NCBI RefSeq assembly: GCF_031877795.1
Contig: NC_133939.1
Coordinates: 9,901,698 to 9,965,697, forward strand
Direction: 5' to 3'
Source of the DNA: Strix aluco
Lineage: Eukaryota > Chordata > Aves > Strigiformes > Strigidae
Length of the DNA stretch: 64,000 bases
The notes under the pieces are model-generated. The model searched no databases, had not been told where the DNA came from, and was given only the letters and a program-made list of their open reading frames with translations. A program made the position numbers and the translations under genes. Positions 40,770 through 51,365 of the stretch are shown piece after piece; position 1 is the first letter of the stretch, and each line of letters opens with the position of its first letter.

Positions 40770-43700
40770 TTTAAATGCTGTAAAGCCATATATGTAGAAA
40801 TGCTACAGAATAAGATTAACAGGCAGCGTCTGAAGAAAACAGAAGTGGCTGTAATACAATAGAGGAGTTACAGAAATCTGGGTGAGTGGCTGCGGCACCA
40901 TATCCGGACCAATGGTTATGACATTATTAAAAGATTCCAAAAGATCCAATGAGACTCAGAGTGAGGCAATTTAATATTGGATCCCAGGACATTATAGGAA
41001 TATAATCTTGAAATATACATGAGTCATCACAGCACTCAAAGCTATAAAACCAGGGCTAACTTTGTCAGACATTGGATAGATACGCCACATGACACTTGGA
41101 ATGACGCAGCAATGCAACAGGCACAAAGCAACTGAAAGAGGTGACATCAGACTTCAGGTATGTGGTGGCAAAAGCAGGCATAAATAACTGTTTTCAAAGG
41201 GGTTTCCTTCTGGAACTGTCATCAGTTTCTTTAAATACTTAAAAGCAGTAGGACTGAGACACAAAGCATCTCAGTCAGTAATTAACAAACTGAAAAAGTG
41301 CTTGCTAAGAATGGGGTGTTGTCAGAAGTGACCTTTTGCTAGATAAAGAGTAAGGACTCTCTAAAGCATTCAGGCATGTAGCTGAGAAATCCAGCTGAAG
41401 TCAAGCAATGGAAGTGAAAGAACGATTCAGACCACTGAAACTCATGTGTTCTTAAAAGAAGAAAAAAAAATCCCCTACAAACGTCTAGGGCCTGAAACTG
41501 TTAGAGTGAAGAAGTAACCCTAGAATGGAAATACCTTATTCAAATATTACTTCGTATAAAATACTCACATAGTTCAAATGTACAATGCTTAGAAGTGCCT
41601 GAAACCCTCCCTTATGAGCAAAACTTACTGCAAACTTGTCTGTAGAGCAGTGACTCGCTTCTCTCTTCCCACTCACTTGTGCTATGTGCTGCACTCCATT
41701 GCTGTCATGGCTTTTAGGAGCAGTAGCTGGGATCTAGCTGGTATTTTGGGTAAAGTCTTTTGGTTTACTTCCTGATTCTCCTTTCTTGCAAAAGTATTAG
41801 GTGTTGGATTATACAGAAAATTGAATTAATTTATACTGTAAAACGTAGCTGATCTTGTACAACGTGTTAGAATTTGTCTGCAGGAGAGTCCTGATCCAAC
41901 CCTTACCTTCTCCCAAGAATCTTCTATTCAAAAACTGTCAAACAGAAGTGTGTGTAGTTGCTCCGACTCTGTGACTAGAAACGAAGGAGGGGGAGGAAAA
42001 AACCCACCACCACCCAATTGGAAATGTTAGGGTTTTTTCCTTTTAAAAAAAAAAAAAGGCAGGATGGGGAAAATGAGGAAAAAAAAAAAAAACAAACAAC
42101 TAAAACTCAAACAGGATTAGGACCAGGAGCTTGGAAATCTAAGTAAACTATAAAATTAAAACTGTCCTCCCTGGATGATGGGGATGCGTTTCACCATGAC
42201 CTATCCTCTACAATTCAGTTTGTCAGTTTAGCTCTTGGGATTGAGGTCAGACAGAGGAACCTACAGTGTTTTGACCACATATAATTGTGGATTGTCTCAG
42301 TAGCAGCTGGTGAATGCTAGTGAGTGAGCTCACAGTTTTAGTGTCCATACATGCTCCTGGCTACTGTTTGGTTAATGCAACAGAATTTCTGTTAGTTTAT
42401 AGCTAATTCACTCTGCCATAAGGACATCCTTACAATACTTGCTGGAAGAGAACATTCTGATCATACGAAGTAGTATTTGCACTATGAGAAGTTCACTGGA
42501 TGCATAAGAGTAGATATAGGAGAAAGTAGATCCAATTGACAAGAATACCAAGTGAGGGGATATAGGGGGACGGTGCATAACTCCAAGTCTCCTCCAAAGA
42601 CAGTAGCTGCAGTTGCTCTGCCCTGCAAGTATTCAGTTTGTTTCCTCTAATTTAATCTTTAAAATCCAAGTGCACGGGGTTTCTGCAGAGACGTTTTCAG
42701 TCTATTAGCAACTTCTGAGTACATAGTCTTTTGGATTATAAATATCATAACAACTTTAACAAAGTTGATTTCTTTTGTGTGTATAGACAACGGTGTTTTA
42801 TTCTCGAAAGCAAAAACATTCTGTGAAGAAAATTAAATCCTTTCATTACATGGAGAACAGACTGACAGTTTCTGAATCCCAAGTCCTTCGTGAATTGCAC
42901 TTTGTTCTGGATGGAGGTAGAAATGTAACTGCCCTGGCAAGCATTTGCTGTCATGGTAAATCATTGTTTCCATATGGAGATGATTTTTCTGTAAAGTGTG
43001 TATTCTGTTTTCTGGGTAGGGAAAGGCCAGATTTCTTTGTGTTGATGTCGGGCATTATGTAAGCCTAAAATGCCCTAAAGTGATCTAGTGAATGGCAGTC
43101 AGAAATCTACACTGTTCCACATGTAGGGTCTCATAATTTGTCTCTTACCCTTCTGCAAACCATTCTTTTTCAGATGGTCAGCACTGCTTTTCTAATAAAT
43201 AAGAAAATCATTAAGATTGATTACCTCTAATCTATGATGCTGGTAGGTGGGAAGAACAGCAGCTTCTGTGTATTTGATGTGCAGCCGTCAGCTGGCAGGC
43301 CAAGCACCGTGCTGCTGAGCATCTCTGGGTACGGTTTTTAAAGATCAGCAGTTGGTAAAGGCTCCAGCCTTCTGATCTGCAGCTGGACAACCACACCACT
43401 GTGCAGTCTGTTGGTTAACAATAGATTAATTCCTATTTCTTATCCCAAAAGGAAAGAAGACTGAGAACCTCAGCACATTTCCAGGTGAGATCATACCAGT
43501 CAGGCAAAAGTACTAGTCTAGCTAGAAAAACATGCCCAGTCTTTTTGGTAGGTATGTTGACTCTGTGGATGTGCAGTATCAAAGCAAGCAAATCTGGCTC
43601 CGTGCTGCTATTTACGGGGCAGTGACCACCGGTCACCATGACCCCGGAGTAGATGCCACGCAGATAAGGAGCTTGGCCTGCAGAGCAGCGTGCCAAGGCA

Positions 43701-44565
43701 GTTGGATGCTGGCAGAAGCATCCGGGATTGCAAATGGAACTGCAGGAGTACGTGAACCACACATGCTCTTTGAGGTGCCTCCAGACTGCAACAAAACCCC
43801 CTAGAGCCTTTTGCCATAAACACTAGCGCCAAATGTTTAGTGTCAGCGCATGGACTTTGATCACCCAGTATTTGCACAGGTTCTGCCTAGACATGTCAAA
43901 GTAGGTGTGTAAAGGGAATGAAGGCATTCCCCAAATCTGCAGAATTAATTTTAGAACCTGTTTTAGGGACACATGAAAAACCGGTGTATTTGGGAGCTGA
44001 TCAGCTGGTAGGATGAAACGAGCGCTCCCGCTGGTAGAGCAGCATGAGCCCCTGGGAGGGGAAATCTGGCCGATGAGCCGGGAGCTTCTTTGTTGGCAAC
44101 AAATCCTGGCGAATACTTTGCGAGTTATGAAATGACTTCGCTTGCATCAGCTATACAGTATGTTTGGTTTCTCTTTTTATTGAAATTCGTGGGATTGTCC
44201 TCAGACAAGGACTTGAAATTGGCGTTCCTTAGGGCCACGACAACTCGCAGCGGTGCTTCCCGGTAAGTTAACTAGGAGAAGAATTCGCCCGGGGTCACCC
44301 GCAGTAACCATTTCGCTCAGCTGCGTTAGCTGTCCGTGCCGTGTCTCCCGGGATTCACGGCCATCTCCTCCAACGCGGGGAGCACCAAGAGCCGCGCTCT
44401 GATGCGGGGCAACGCCGACCAGCGCCCGCCGGGGGTCCCGCAGCCTCTGCCGCCGCCCCGGGCGGGCTGGGGGCGGGCGGCCGGGGACGGCCTGTGCCGC
44501 GGGCAGCATCGGGGGACCCGCCCCCCCGCCGGGCTGGGGGGACCGCGGGCCGCGCGCGGGCAGCC

Positions 44566-44587
44566 GGGGGCGGGGCGGGGCGGGCGG
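44566..44587 (+). promoter_or_regulatory. Tandem GC boxes / G-quadruplex-capable run
   Basis: Consecutive GGGGCGGGGC words give at least three overlapping Sp1/KLF-type GC boxes. Four G runs of three or more separated by single C residues also meet the G-quadruplex pattern. This position is the best guess for the core of the island promoter. Confidence 0.6.
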
Positions 44588-44626
44588 CGGCCGGCAGGGG
44601 GCGCCGTGGCGGCCGGCAGGGGGGCG
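44586..44626 (+). repeat. Imperfect 18-bp direct repeat with CTCF-like core
   Basis: GGCGGCCGGCAGGGGGCG (44586-44603) recurs at 44608-44626 with one extra G. The first copy, read with the following CC, contains CCGGCAGGGGGCGCC (44591-44605). This fits the CTCF core CCASYAGRKGGCRS except for G in place of A at position 3. The extra G in the second copy spoils its match. Overlap with Sp1-type sites is an alternative reading. Confidence 0.5.
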
Positions 44627-45069
44627 GCGCTGGCCGAGCCGGGCGCGGGGCGGGCGGCCGAGCCGCAGCCGTGGCCGTGGCGTGGCGGCGGGCAGCGGCT
44701 CCAGCTCCGGCCGGGGCGCCGAGCACGGCACGGTAGGGCAGGGCGGGGCGGCGCTGCGGGCGGGCAGGTGGGACGGCGCCCGGGGTGCGCCGCCGGGCAG
44801 CGCTCGGGCTTGGTGCCCCGGTACAGCCGGCTGCGTCCGCGGTGCTGCCCTGCCCCCGGTAAACACCCGCGGGCGGTCGCTGCCGGCGCCCGGGGAGAAA
44901 GCGGGCGCGGCGGGAGCGGCTGCCCCGCGCCCGGCTGCGAGGGGCGGGTAGGAGCGGGGCTGCGGCCCCGCCGGTCCCGCGCTCCGGGGAGTCAGTCCTG
45001 GGGCAGCCGGGGGGCGGTGGCGGCCTCGGCCGGGCTGCCGGAACCGGCCCGGCGGGCGGGGAGGGGGGG

Positions 45070-45111
45070 CCGCCCCCGCGCCACGCCTGGCCGCCCCCGC
45101 GCCCCGCCTGG
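45070..45111 (+). repeat. Two-copy 21-bp tandem repeat in the CpG island
   Basis: CCGCCCCCGCGCCACGCCTGG is followed immediately by a second 21-base copy that differs at one base, and then by a partial third start (CCGCC). This is a small GC-rich minisatellite and a possible site of length variation. Confidence 0.85.
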
Positions 45112-45420
45112 CCGCCTCGGCGGGGCGAACTTTGCCGCCGGGACGGGACCCGCGAGGCGGACACCCGGGTCTCGGTGCTCTCAGGCTTCGTTCCGCGTGT
45201 GTGAGCGGTCCGCGCAGTTCCGCGGCTTCGGGCCGTGGGCGCGTGCCCCGCCGTGCGGGGCAGGAGCCCGAGAGGGGCCGCCGGGCCCCCCGAGCCCCCG
45301 GGGTGACAGAGCCGGTACGTGCCGCCTTGGCTGGGAACGCCGCGGGGCGCTCCGGTGGGCTGGTACCCGCTCCTCTGCCCCGGGCTGGTACACGGTGGCT
45401 GCAGTGGCGGAACTTGAATT

Positions 45421-48400
45421 TATCTTTCTTTTTGATGCCTGTTGCCTTTAGCGTGTCTGCTAGCAGTCCCTTTCATTGTGTATACTTTAACCTAAATATT
45501 TTTGGAGTCTTGAACGGACTTCTTGGTGTATTTCTGCGCTGTGGGTTCCTGAAGATTGAGCCTGAATCTTTTGACAAGCACGGACTTTTCATCAGACCTG
45601 TGCTCTGGCACGGAGATCGTCTGGGCCTTCATGCAGAAAGTTGCCCTTAAAAAACCCCAAGCCTATGAAAGTGTTTTTTTAAATGGAAGGAAGTAAGGGA
45701 CTTATCAATGTGTTTGTAAATACTGTAACCTGAATTTCTGGACAGATCCCTTGACATAAAAGCTGGCACCATGGAAATGACAGGGTGGGGAGAGTGTGTG
45801 CAGTGACCTTATAAGCCTTTTATTTTGTCTGGCATTATAGTCTGAGATGAGCATCTAGTTCAGACCTTAAATGTTCTCTTTTACAAGTTTTACAAATATA
45901 GTTTCATGTGTGTGAAAAAAACCTACAGAGTAAGTGGCTCTATCCTTGACTAACTGCAAAAGCTGTCACATATGATAAGTTATTGTGCCAGTATTACAAT
46001 AGTAATGGGATATTAAACCAACACATTTTGGCAGTAAGTAGCTGTAATACTTATGCCCTGTTTTGACGTCTGTAGAAGGAGGATTAGCTCAGACGGAATT
46101 TGTAGTGGGAGGGTGTGAGTGGGATGAAAGCAAAAGCTGCTTAATTTTAATCTTCTCAAAAAGGTAACTAAAAGTAGAGCACATGGTTCAAACACATATG
46201 TTCTTCTCTCTAATGGCTTTTAATTGTAGTCTCTTAAATATTTTATGTAAACTCAGTAGTGCTGAAACATTAATTTTTATAAGATTCAATACATGCTAAA
46301 CAAGCTCCCTGTACTGCAAAAAAAGGAAGTACTGAGGAATAGCAGGGTCTCGTGTGAAGGTCTGACAAAAACAGAGCTATAAAACTGCACTGGTGCGACT
46401 AACCCTATGTATCTGTACCGATGTACCCCAACAGAGGTGTACCTCTGGTTAGACTTCAGGCCTCGTGTTACATATTTCAGTTTTATAATTGTGAACTTGC
46501 TTTTCTTTAACAGCCTTCATTTGCTTTTGGGCTTTTTTAGTTTAAAAAGCGGGTGTCTTGGAATGAACGCACACAAAAAGCAATGCTTCAGGGTGTGCAA
46601 AGCTACTGTCCCCCGTGAAGTCTGTTTCCTCCAAGCGGTTTTACGATGGGGTGTGTATTTTTACATATTATCTTTCATCATGATCTCCTTAGATGAAACC
46701 TTAAGTGTCCTGTGAGGTTTCTTATGTAGGTCTTTGTTCATTTCCGTAATCTCACAGGAGACCTTTGAAACTAGACTTCAGTTGAATTTTTCTGGATGCT
46801 TTTTCTACTGAAGTTGCAGATTATTTTAAAAATGTATTTATTTTTTTAGTTATAAAAGACTTGTATCTTAGGTGTATTTGCATATTATTGTCTGAAAGAT
46901 GAATGATGAATTCATGTGGTCTTAAGTGTGGCTTTTATCTGGATTTATGGTCAATTCTAGTTGTATATTCTCTTCTTCTCCTCCCCAAGGTTTTTATTCT
47001 CTTTTAACTAATAAAAAAAATTTGGCAATTAATATGCAAAAAACCCACTGTGAGACTTGTGTTGCTTACAAACATACGTCAAATGAGTGTAGGAATTAAA
47101 TGTTACGCCACCTACTAACATATGCTTTATGATTTAGATATGATTAAGTTTATGGTTTATAAGGGATGCTACAAAGGAGGTGGTGGTACCTTAATTGTTC
47201 AAGAGGGTGGAGTCTTCAAGTCTGACTCGACCGAAATGCTGAAGGTGCTCTCCAGGACTATGGCGAAGTGCACACAAAACATGCAGCTGTTGCCTTAGGT
47301 GTTCAAGGAATCATTTGGTGAAGGAAGTATGAGAGGATTAAAGAAGGTGGAATTTGTTATAGGTACTACAGGAAGTTTTGGGGAGTTACTGATAAGGTGC
47401 CCGAAAAGACAACATGGCAGCTCAGCTGTGCTGGCAAGCACTGGACTAGCACACACAAATGCTGCTAGACAGCAGCCTGAAGGGCGAGGAAAGATTTGCT
47501 TTGGGGCAGAGCTGTTCAAGTGGTGGATCGTAGTTGGGAAGTGTTTGAACATAGCCTTTAATCTTGACTCGCTGGGAGAGGGAGTCCGTAAGTGAGCTAT
47601 GCATTGATTCACATTCAGAAGGTTGTACTTAAAAATACTCTAGCTTTGGTGGGAAATTATATATAAAAATAAGAACTTAATTTGTGTAGCAAAAAGGGAA
47701 GAAATGCTAAATGCCTTGGAGGAGACTTGAAATTTCATGCAAGATTTCTACTTACACGGGTTTTAGTGTCATGGTAATTTTACTGGAATTGTACTAAAAT
47801 ATTGCAGTACCGATAAAAAGATTGTGTTTTAAAATACATCTTTTTTTTCTTCTTTGAAATGCTTTCCAGAATGCTTTCCATAACGAATGCAGGCCAATGT
47901 GTGGTATAAATTACATAGAAATAGAAATGGAACAGTTGATCATAAAGCTACATATAGGATGATGAAGACTGAAGGTTTATGTAGCAGCTTTCCAGAAGGA
48001 TACTAGAAATGTTGCACAGACCATGACACGCTTCATATTCTGTTAAAATCAGACTGCACTTTGGTGAATCCCAAATGGAGTCCCCTTAAGCGAGCATTTG
48101 GTTTTGCAAACCATTTAGGGCAGACAGTTTTGGGGATTTTATTGTCTAAAAATTGTAGCGGAGGATACATGAGTCTTGACTTATGTCTTCGCAGGAGCAC
48201 GCTTGCTTTGTCACATTGGATTTAGGTTAGAATTCAGAATTACTATCTTGTTTGTCTTGAAACTATTAGGTGGTCTCTGATTACAGCAGGTTGAGAGATT
48301 TTCTTACTCAATTAAGAAATGAAGAGTACACTGCGACAGTGTTTATGATTCTTTTAAAAAAATCAAATAATGTCATCTCACTGTGTTCAAATAATACCTG

Positions 48401-51339
48401 AATCGTAAATGTAATGGTTCATCCTAAACAGCAAGAAAGAGCATTTTTTTCATTGTGGAAGATGATAATAGGAACATTTGTCAGGAGGGCTACAAAGGTG
48501 GATGGTAACTGTGCGATTATGTGCTAAGTGGTTGTGACAGGCAAGGGGTTCAGTGCAAGATTGACAGGCTATTTCATATTGATTAGAGGTACACGGGGCA
48601 TTGAAAAGCTAGATAGCTGGCATATTTCTTAAAAACAACATTTTTGTAAGCTGAAATAATTAGGCTTAGTTGTTTGTGTAAAGACATTGCTCAGAAATGC
48701 TGTTTGGAAATACTAGTCAGTGACTGTTTTCCAGCAGTTTCATCCATAGTTTCTACTGCCACCTTAAACTCATGTACCAAGAATGAAGTCTGTTTCCCCT
48801 GGAAAGTTGTCACAGGATTCATGGCTTCCCTTGTGAAAATGAAAAAATAAACACCATAACTTTGTCTCAATGCCTGCTATAAATTCTATAATAACCGTAC
48901 TATGTTTTCCTAATGCTGATAGTCTCTGCTGATAAAGGGAGGCCCTGTGAATACCTGGTACACTCTGTTGTTAATGATGATTTTGAAAGGACGAAGCAAT
49001 GCTGACACCTGATCTTTGCCATATTTTTCATGCTTTGTTCATCTTCCTCACGCCTATGGTGATGATGTTCGTTTACTGATTGCCCCTGAAGTAGAAGTCT
49101 GAACACAGGCTTGCATTTCTGTCTATGAAGACTTTTGGGTACCTTCGTGAGGAGCTTCTGTTGGGCCAATAAATTGTGAAAGCAACTTTGTGGAACTAAG
49201 CAACAAAAATGTGGGCAATAGGCCTTTCAAATGAAATGCCAGGACATCGTGTTTAATGCCAGCGCTGTTTACCTAAACCTATTTTTATTTTTCCTTTTGA
49301 AGAAGTAACTTGACTGCTTGCACCTTTGTGGTCAGGTTGTCTGTAAGACAGCATGTTTCTAGAGGTTACCTTGTACTGCTGCCGTGAGGATCAAGGAGAA
49401 AACCAGGCATGACTTTTTGCCAGCAGCAGGGCAGTTCTCCCAGTATGTTGCCTCTTATTCCCCATTCAGCAGCCAGGCAAGTTGGCAGTTGTATGAAGTG
49501 TTGTGGGAAGGAAAGGGCAGTAGAAAATGCTGACTGTCTGCTAATCCATCTGTGTAATCACCATTCTAGGGTTAGATTGCAGGAAGATGACAAAATTGCT
49601 GATACAGTCTTTTTAGCCTTTTTTTTTTTCCTTTCCTTCCCCACTCCAGTATGAGCTGCCAGCTGTTGGTGATGCAATGGGTAATAGCATAACCTGCAGA
49701 GAGAAACAGAAGTTCTCCATTTGGAAGACAGGAAATGGAAGTGTGTGTCTACCCTTTAATTTTGAATCCTCGTGATTGTATAGAGGTGGTTGAATATGGA
49801 AGTGTTGGGTGACTTGGCATATGAGGATAAGATGGAACAGATCTCATAGCAGGGTCATAGTCAGGAGAAAAAATATTTTGGAATGAGGGTCAAAATATAG
49901 CTTGAGCACAAGGATAGAATGAAATGTCAGCTCTTCCATCCCTCTTGCACAAACACTTCTAACATCAGGCTGTTGCACTGCCATTTTTCACGGGTATAAT
50001 TTAGATAAGTTAGTAAAATTGTGTTTTACTTCATGGGGAGCTTTCAGTAATAGCCAAATCACCAGATATAAAATGCTACGTTTTAGGGTAGGCTGAAGGC
50101 ATGTCTAGCTAATGGTCAAGGTGGAGTTGTGGGTGAGTTGCCAGGAGAACTTGGTGGATTCAGATTCTAGCAGTTTTCCAGAGGGTGAGGGATAAAGGAC
50201 TAGCTGAAGAGGAGATGCAAGGTGGGATGGCAAGTAGGCTGAAGAGCTTGGAGTAATGAAGTCAGTGAGCTGTTACGACTTAACTAGAATCTCCCCAAAT
50301 CCATTCAGTCTGAATCCTGTGAGCAAATCAACCTCACTGTGTGAACCCCTGAGAACTGTGGGTTCCTTTCCGCATTAGAACATACACGTGTGCAGTCAGG
50401 TTATAAACAGACCCGGTATAGGATCATCTGGAATGAAAAGAGTAAGGACAGATTTGGAAGCTCAGGTCCTGTTCTCAAATTCATCTAACCTGAGTGGAAG
50501 GGCAGCTGTGCAGAGGAAAATAACTGTTCTTCATACTAACATAATCTCAGACATCGGATAGGATAAATTAGACCTGGTGTGAGAAATAAACGTTTTCCTG
50601 CATTTATGAGCTTTCTTTACTGATCTGGTTGATCGCAGCTAGCTTTTAGTGCATCCCTACAATGTTTGCTTTCAAAGTTAGTGCCAGAAGAAGGTATTTG
50701 CCGGTGAATACACCCCTTGACAGTGGAGCAGAGGGAGGCAGGTCTGTATTGGAAATGCATGCAGTGGGGAGTGTTAGAGTAGGAGAGGGAGTCATTCAAA
50801 CAATTAAAACTGTAAAAAGTAAAAGCTTAACTATAAAAAAAGTGTAACAATTCAAGCACATTAACTGCTTTGCCTTTGCATGCTTTTTGGAGCTGTGATG
50901 TTATCTGATCAACCAGTGGCTGTGACCTGTGTGTGATTAGGATCTGTGCTCATACAGTTACGAGCATATGGTATACCGTTTTAAAATGATAAGTTTAAAA
51001 TAATGACATTCTGGTGCTGTTTTTTAAGAATTATTTAATTGTCTGTATGTTCTGGGATGGTTTTGCTGCCAATTGAGATTCAGTTCTGGCCTGGAGCCAT
51101 CAAATCATAAGGTTTCTTTCAAGTTTCTTAATAATGTTAAAAAAGAGTTGCTCAGTTTCCTTTAAGGAAGTAAAAGCACTTCCTTTGTTTTTGTTTTTAC
51201 TTTCCCTGCAGTTCAGAGCTGTGTGTGACGGATCATTGCATAGGAAAAGGAGTAGGAATATGGTGACATTCCTGAAGTGGGTGACAAAGAGTTGGGCTCG
51301 TGACAGATTTTCCTAGATACTAACATTTTCTTTCCACAG
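45421..51339 (+). other. PXYLP1: Probable first PXYLP1 leader intron
   Basis: AT-rich, without recent repeats or confirmed exons. If the island holds exon 1 and 51340-51365 is exon 2, this is the intron between them. A 289-base segment (47299-47587), flanked by an acceptor-like CCTTAG and a donor-like GTAAGTG, is open in one frame and is discussed as a finding. Other open frames look random. Confidence 0.45.
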
Positions 51340-51365
51340 GGCCACCAAAATGACATGCGGGACTG
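51340..51365 (+). other. PXYLP1: Candidate 26-base 5' leader exon
   Basis: The sequence TACTAAC (51318-51324) is a perfect branch-point consensus. It is followed by ATTTTCTTTCCACAG (acceptor AG at 51338-51339), a 26-base segment beginning GGCCACCAAAATGACATG and ending GGGACTG, and then the donor GTGAGT at 51366. All four splicing signals are strong and well spaced. Joined to the next recognised exon at 62217, its ATG opens a 10-codon upstream ORF that ends at TGA 62231-62233, so it would be non-coding leader with an upstream ORF. The + strand orientation agrees with PXYLP1. There is no transcript evidence; a pseudo-exon is the alternative. Confidence 0.5.

Larger units (their letters stand above)
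29491..44269. other. Gene-free stretch upstream of the CpG island
   Basis: No exon can be supported with confidence. Items inside are a T14G7 tract, an unidentified repeat-like GC-richer block (35440-35990), a small secreted-peptide-like frame (40566-40769), a segment with unusually few stops on both strands (31491-31961) and A-rich runs at 42045-42092. CpG frequency starts to rise at about 43.99 kb. At 44263 a GTAAGT donor-like word (CCG/GTAAGTT) sits at the left margin of the island. Confidence 0.6.
44270..45420 (+). promoter_or_regulatory. PXYLP1: CpG island, probable PXYLP1 promoter and first exon
   Basis: This is an abrupt 1.1-kb block of very high GC with dense CpG in an AT-rich window. 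It has repeated GC boxes (44566-44587) and no TATA box. Such islands in vertebrates mark promoters of broadly expressed genes. The only gene recognised downstream on the + strand is PXYLP1, whose start exon is 17 kb to the right, so I assign the island to it by inference. Several donor-like words could end the first exon: CCG/GTAAGTT at 44263, GGGCAG/GTGGGA at about 44766, and GCCG/GTACGTG at 45315. I cannot choose between them. The long open frames on both strands here (up to 371 codons) result from the lack of AT-rich stop codons and are not genes. A divergent transcript to the left is possible. Confidence 0.75.

Noticed and set aside
43433..43877. Overlapping frames of 89-109 codons on both strands
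   Set aside because: Three frames are open over the same DNA with no recognisable protein wording. Slightly raised GC near the island explains it.
1..44269. Exons of the expected neighbours SPSB4 or ZBTB38
   Set aside because: No SPRY/SOCS-box or BTB/zinc-finger coding wording is seen on either strand, so neither gene is in the window.
44201..45650. Long open frames in the CpG island (371, 269, 221, 172 and 131 codons on both strands)
   Set aside because: Stop codons are rare in such GC-rich DNA. The frames overlap on both strands, are full of G, A, P and R, and carry no domains. They are treated as by-products of the promoter island.
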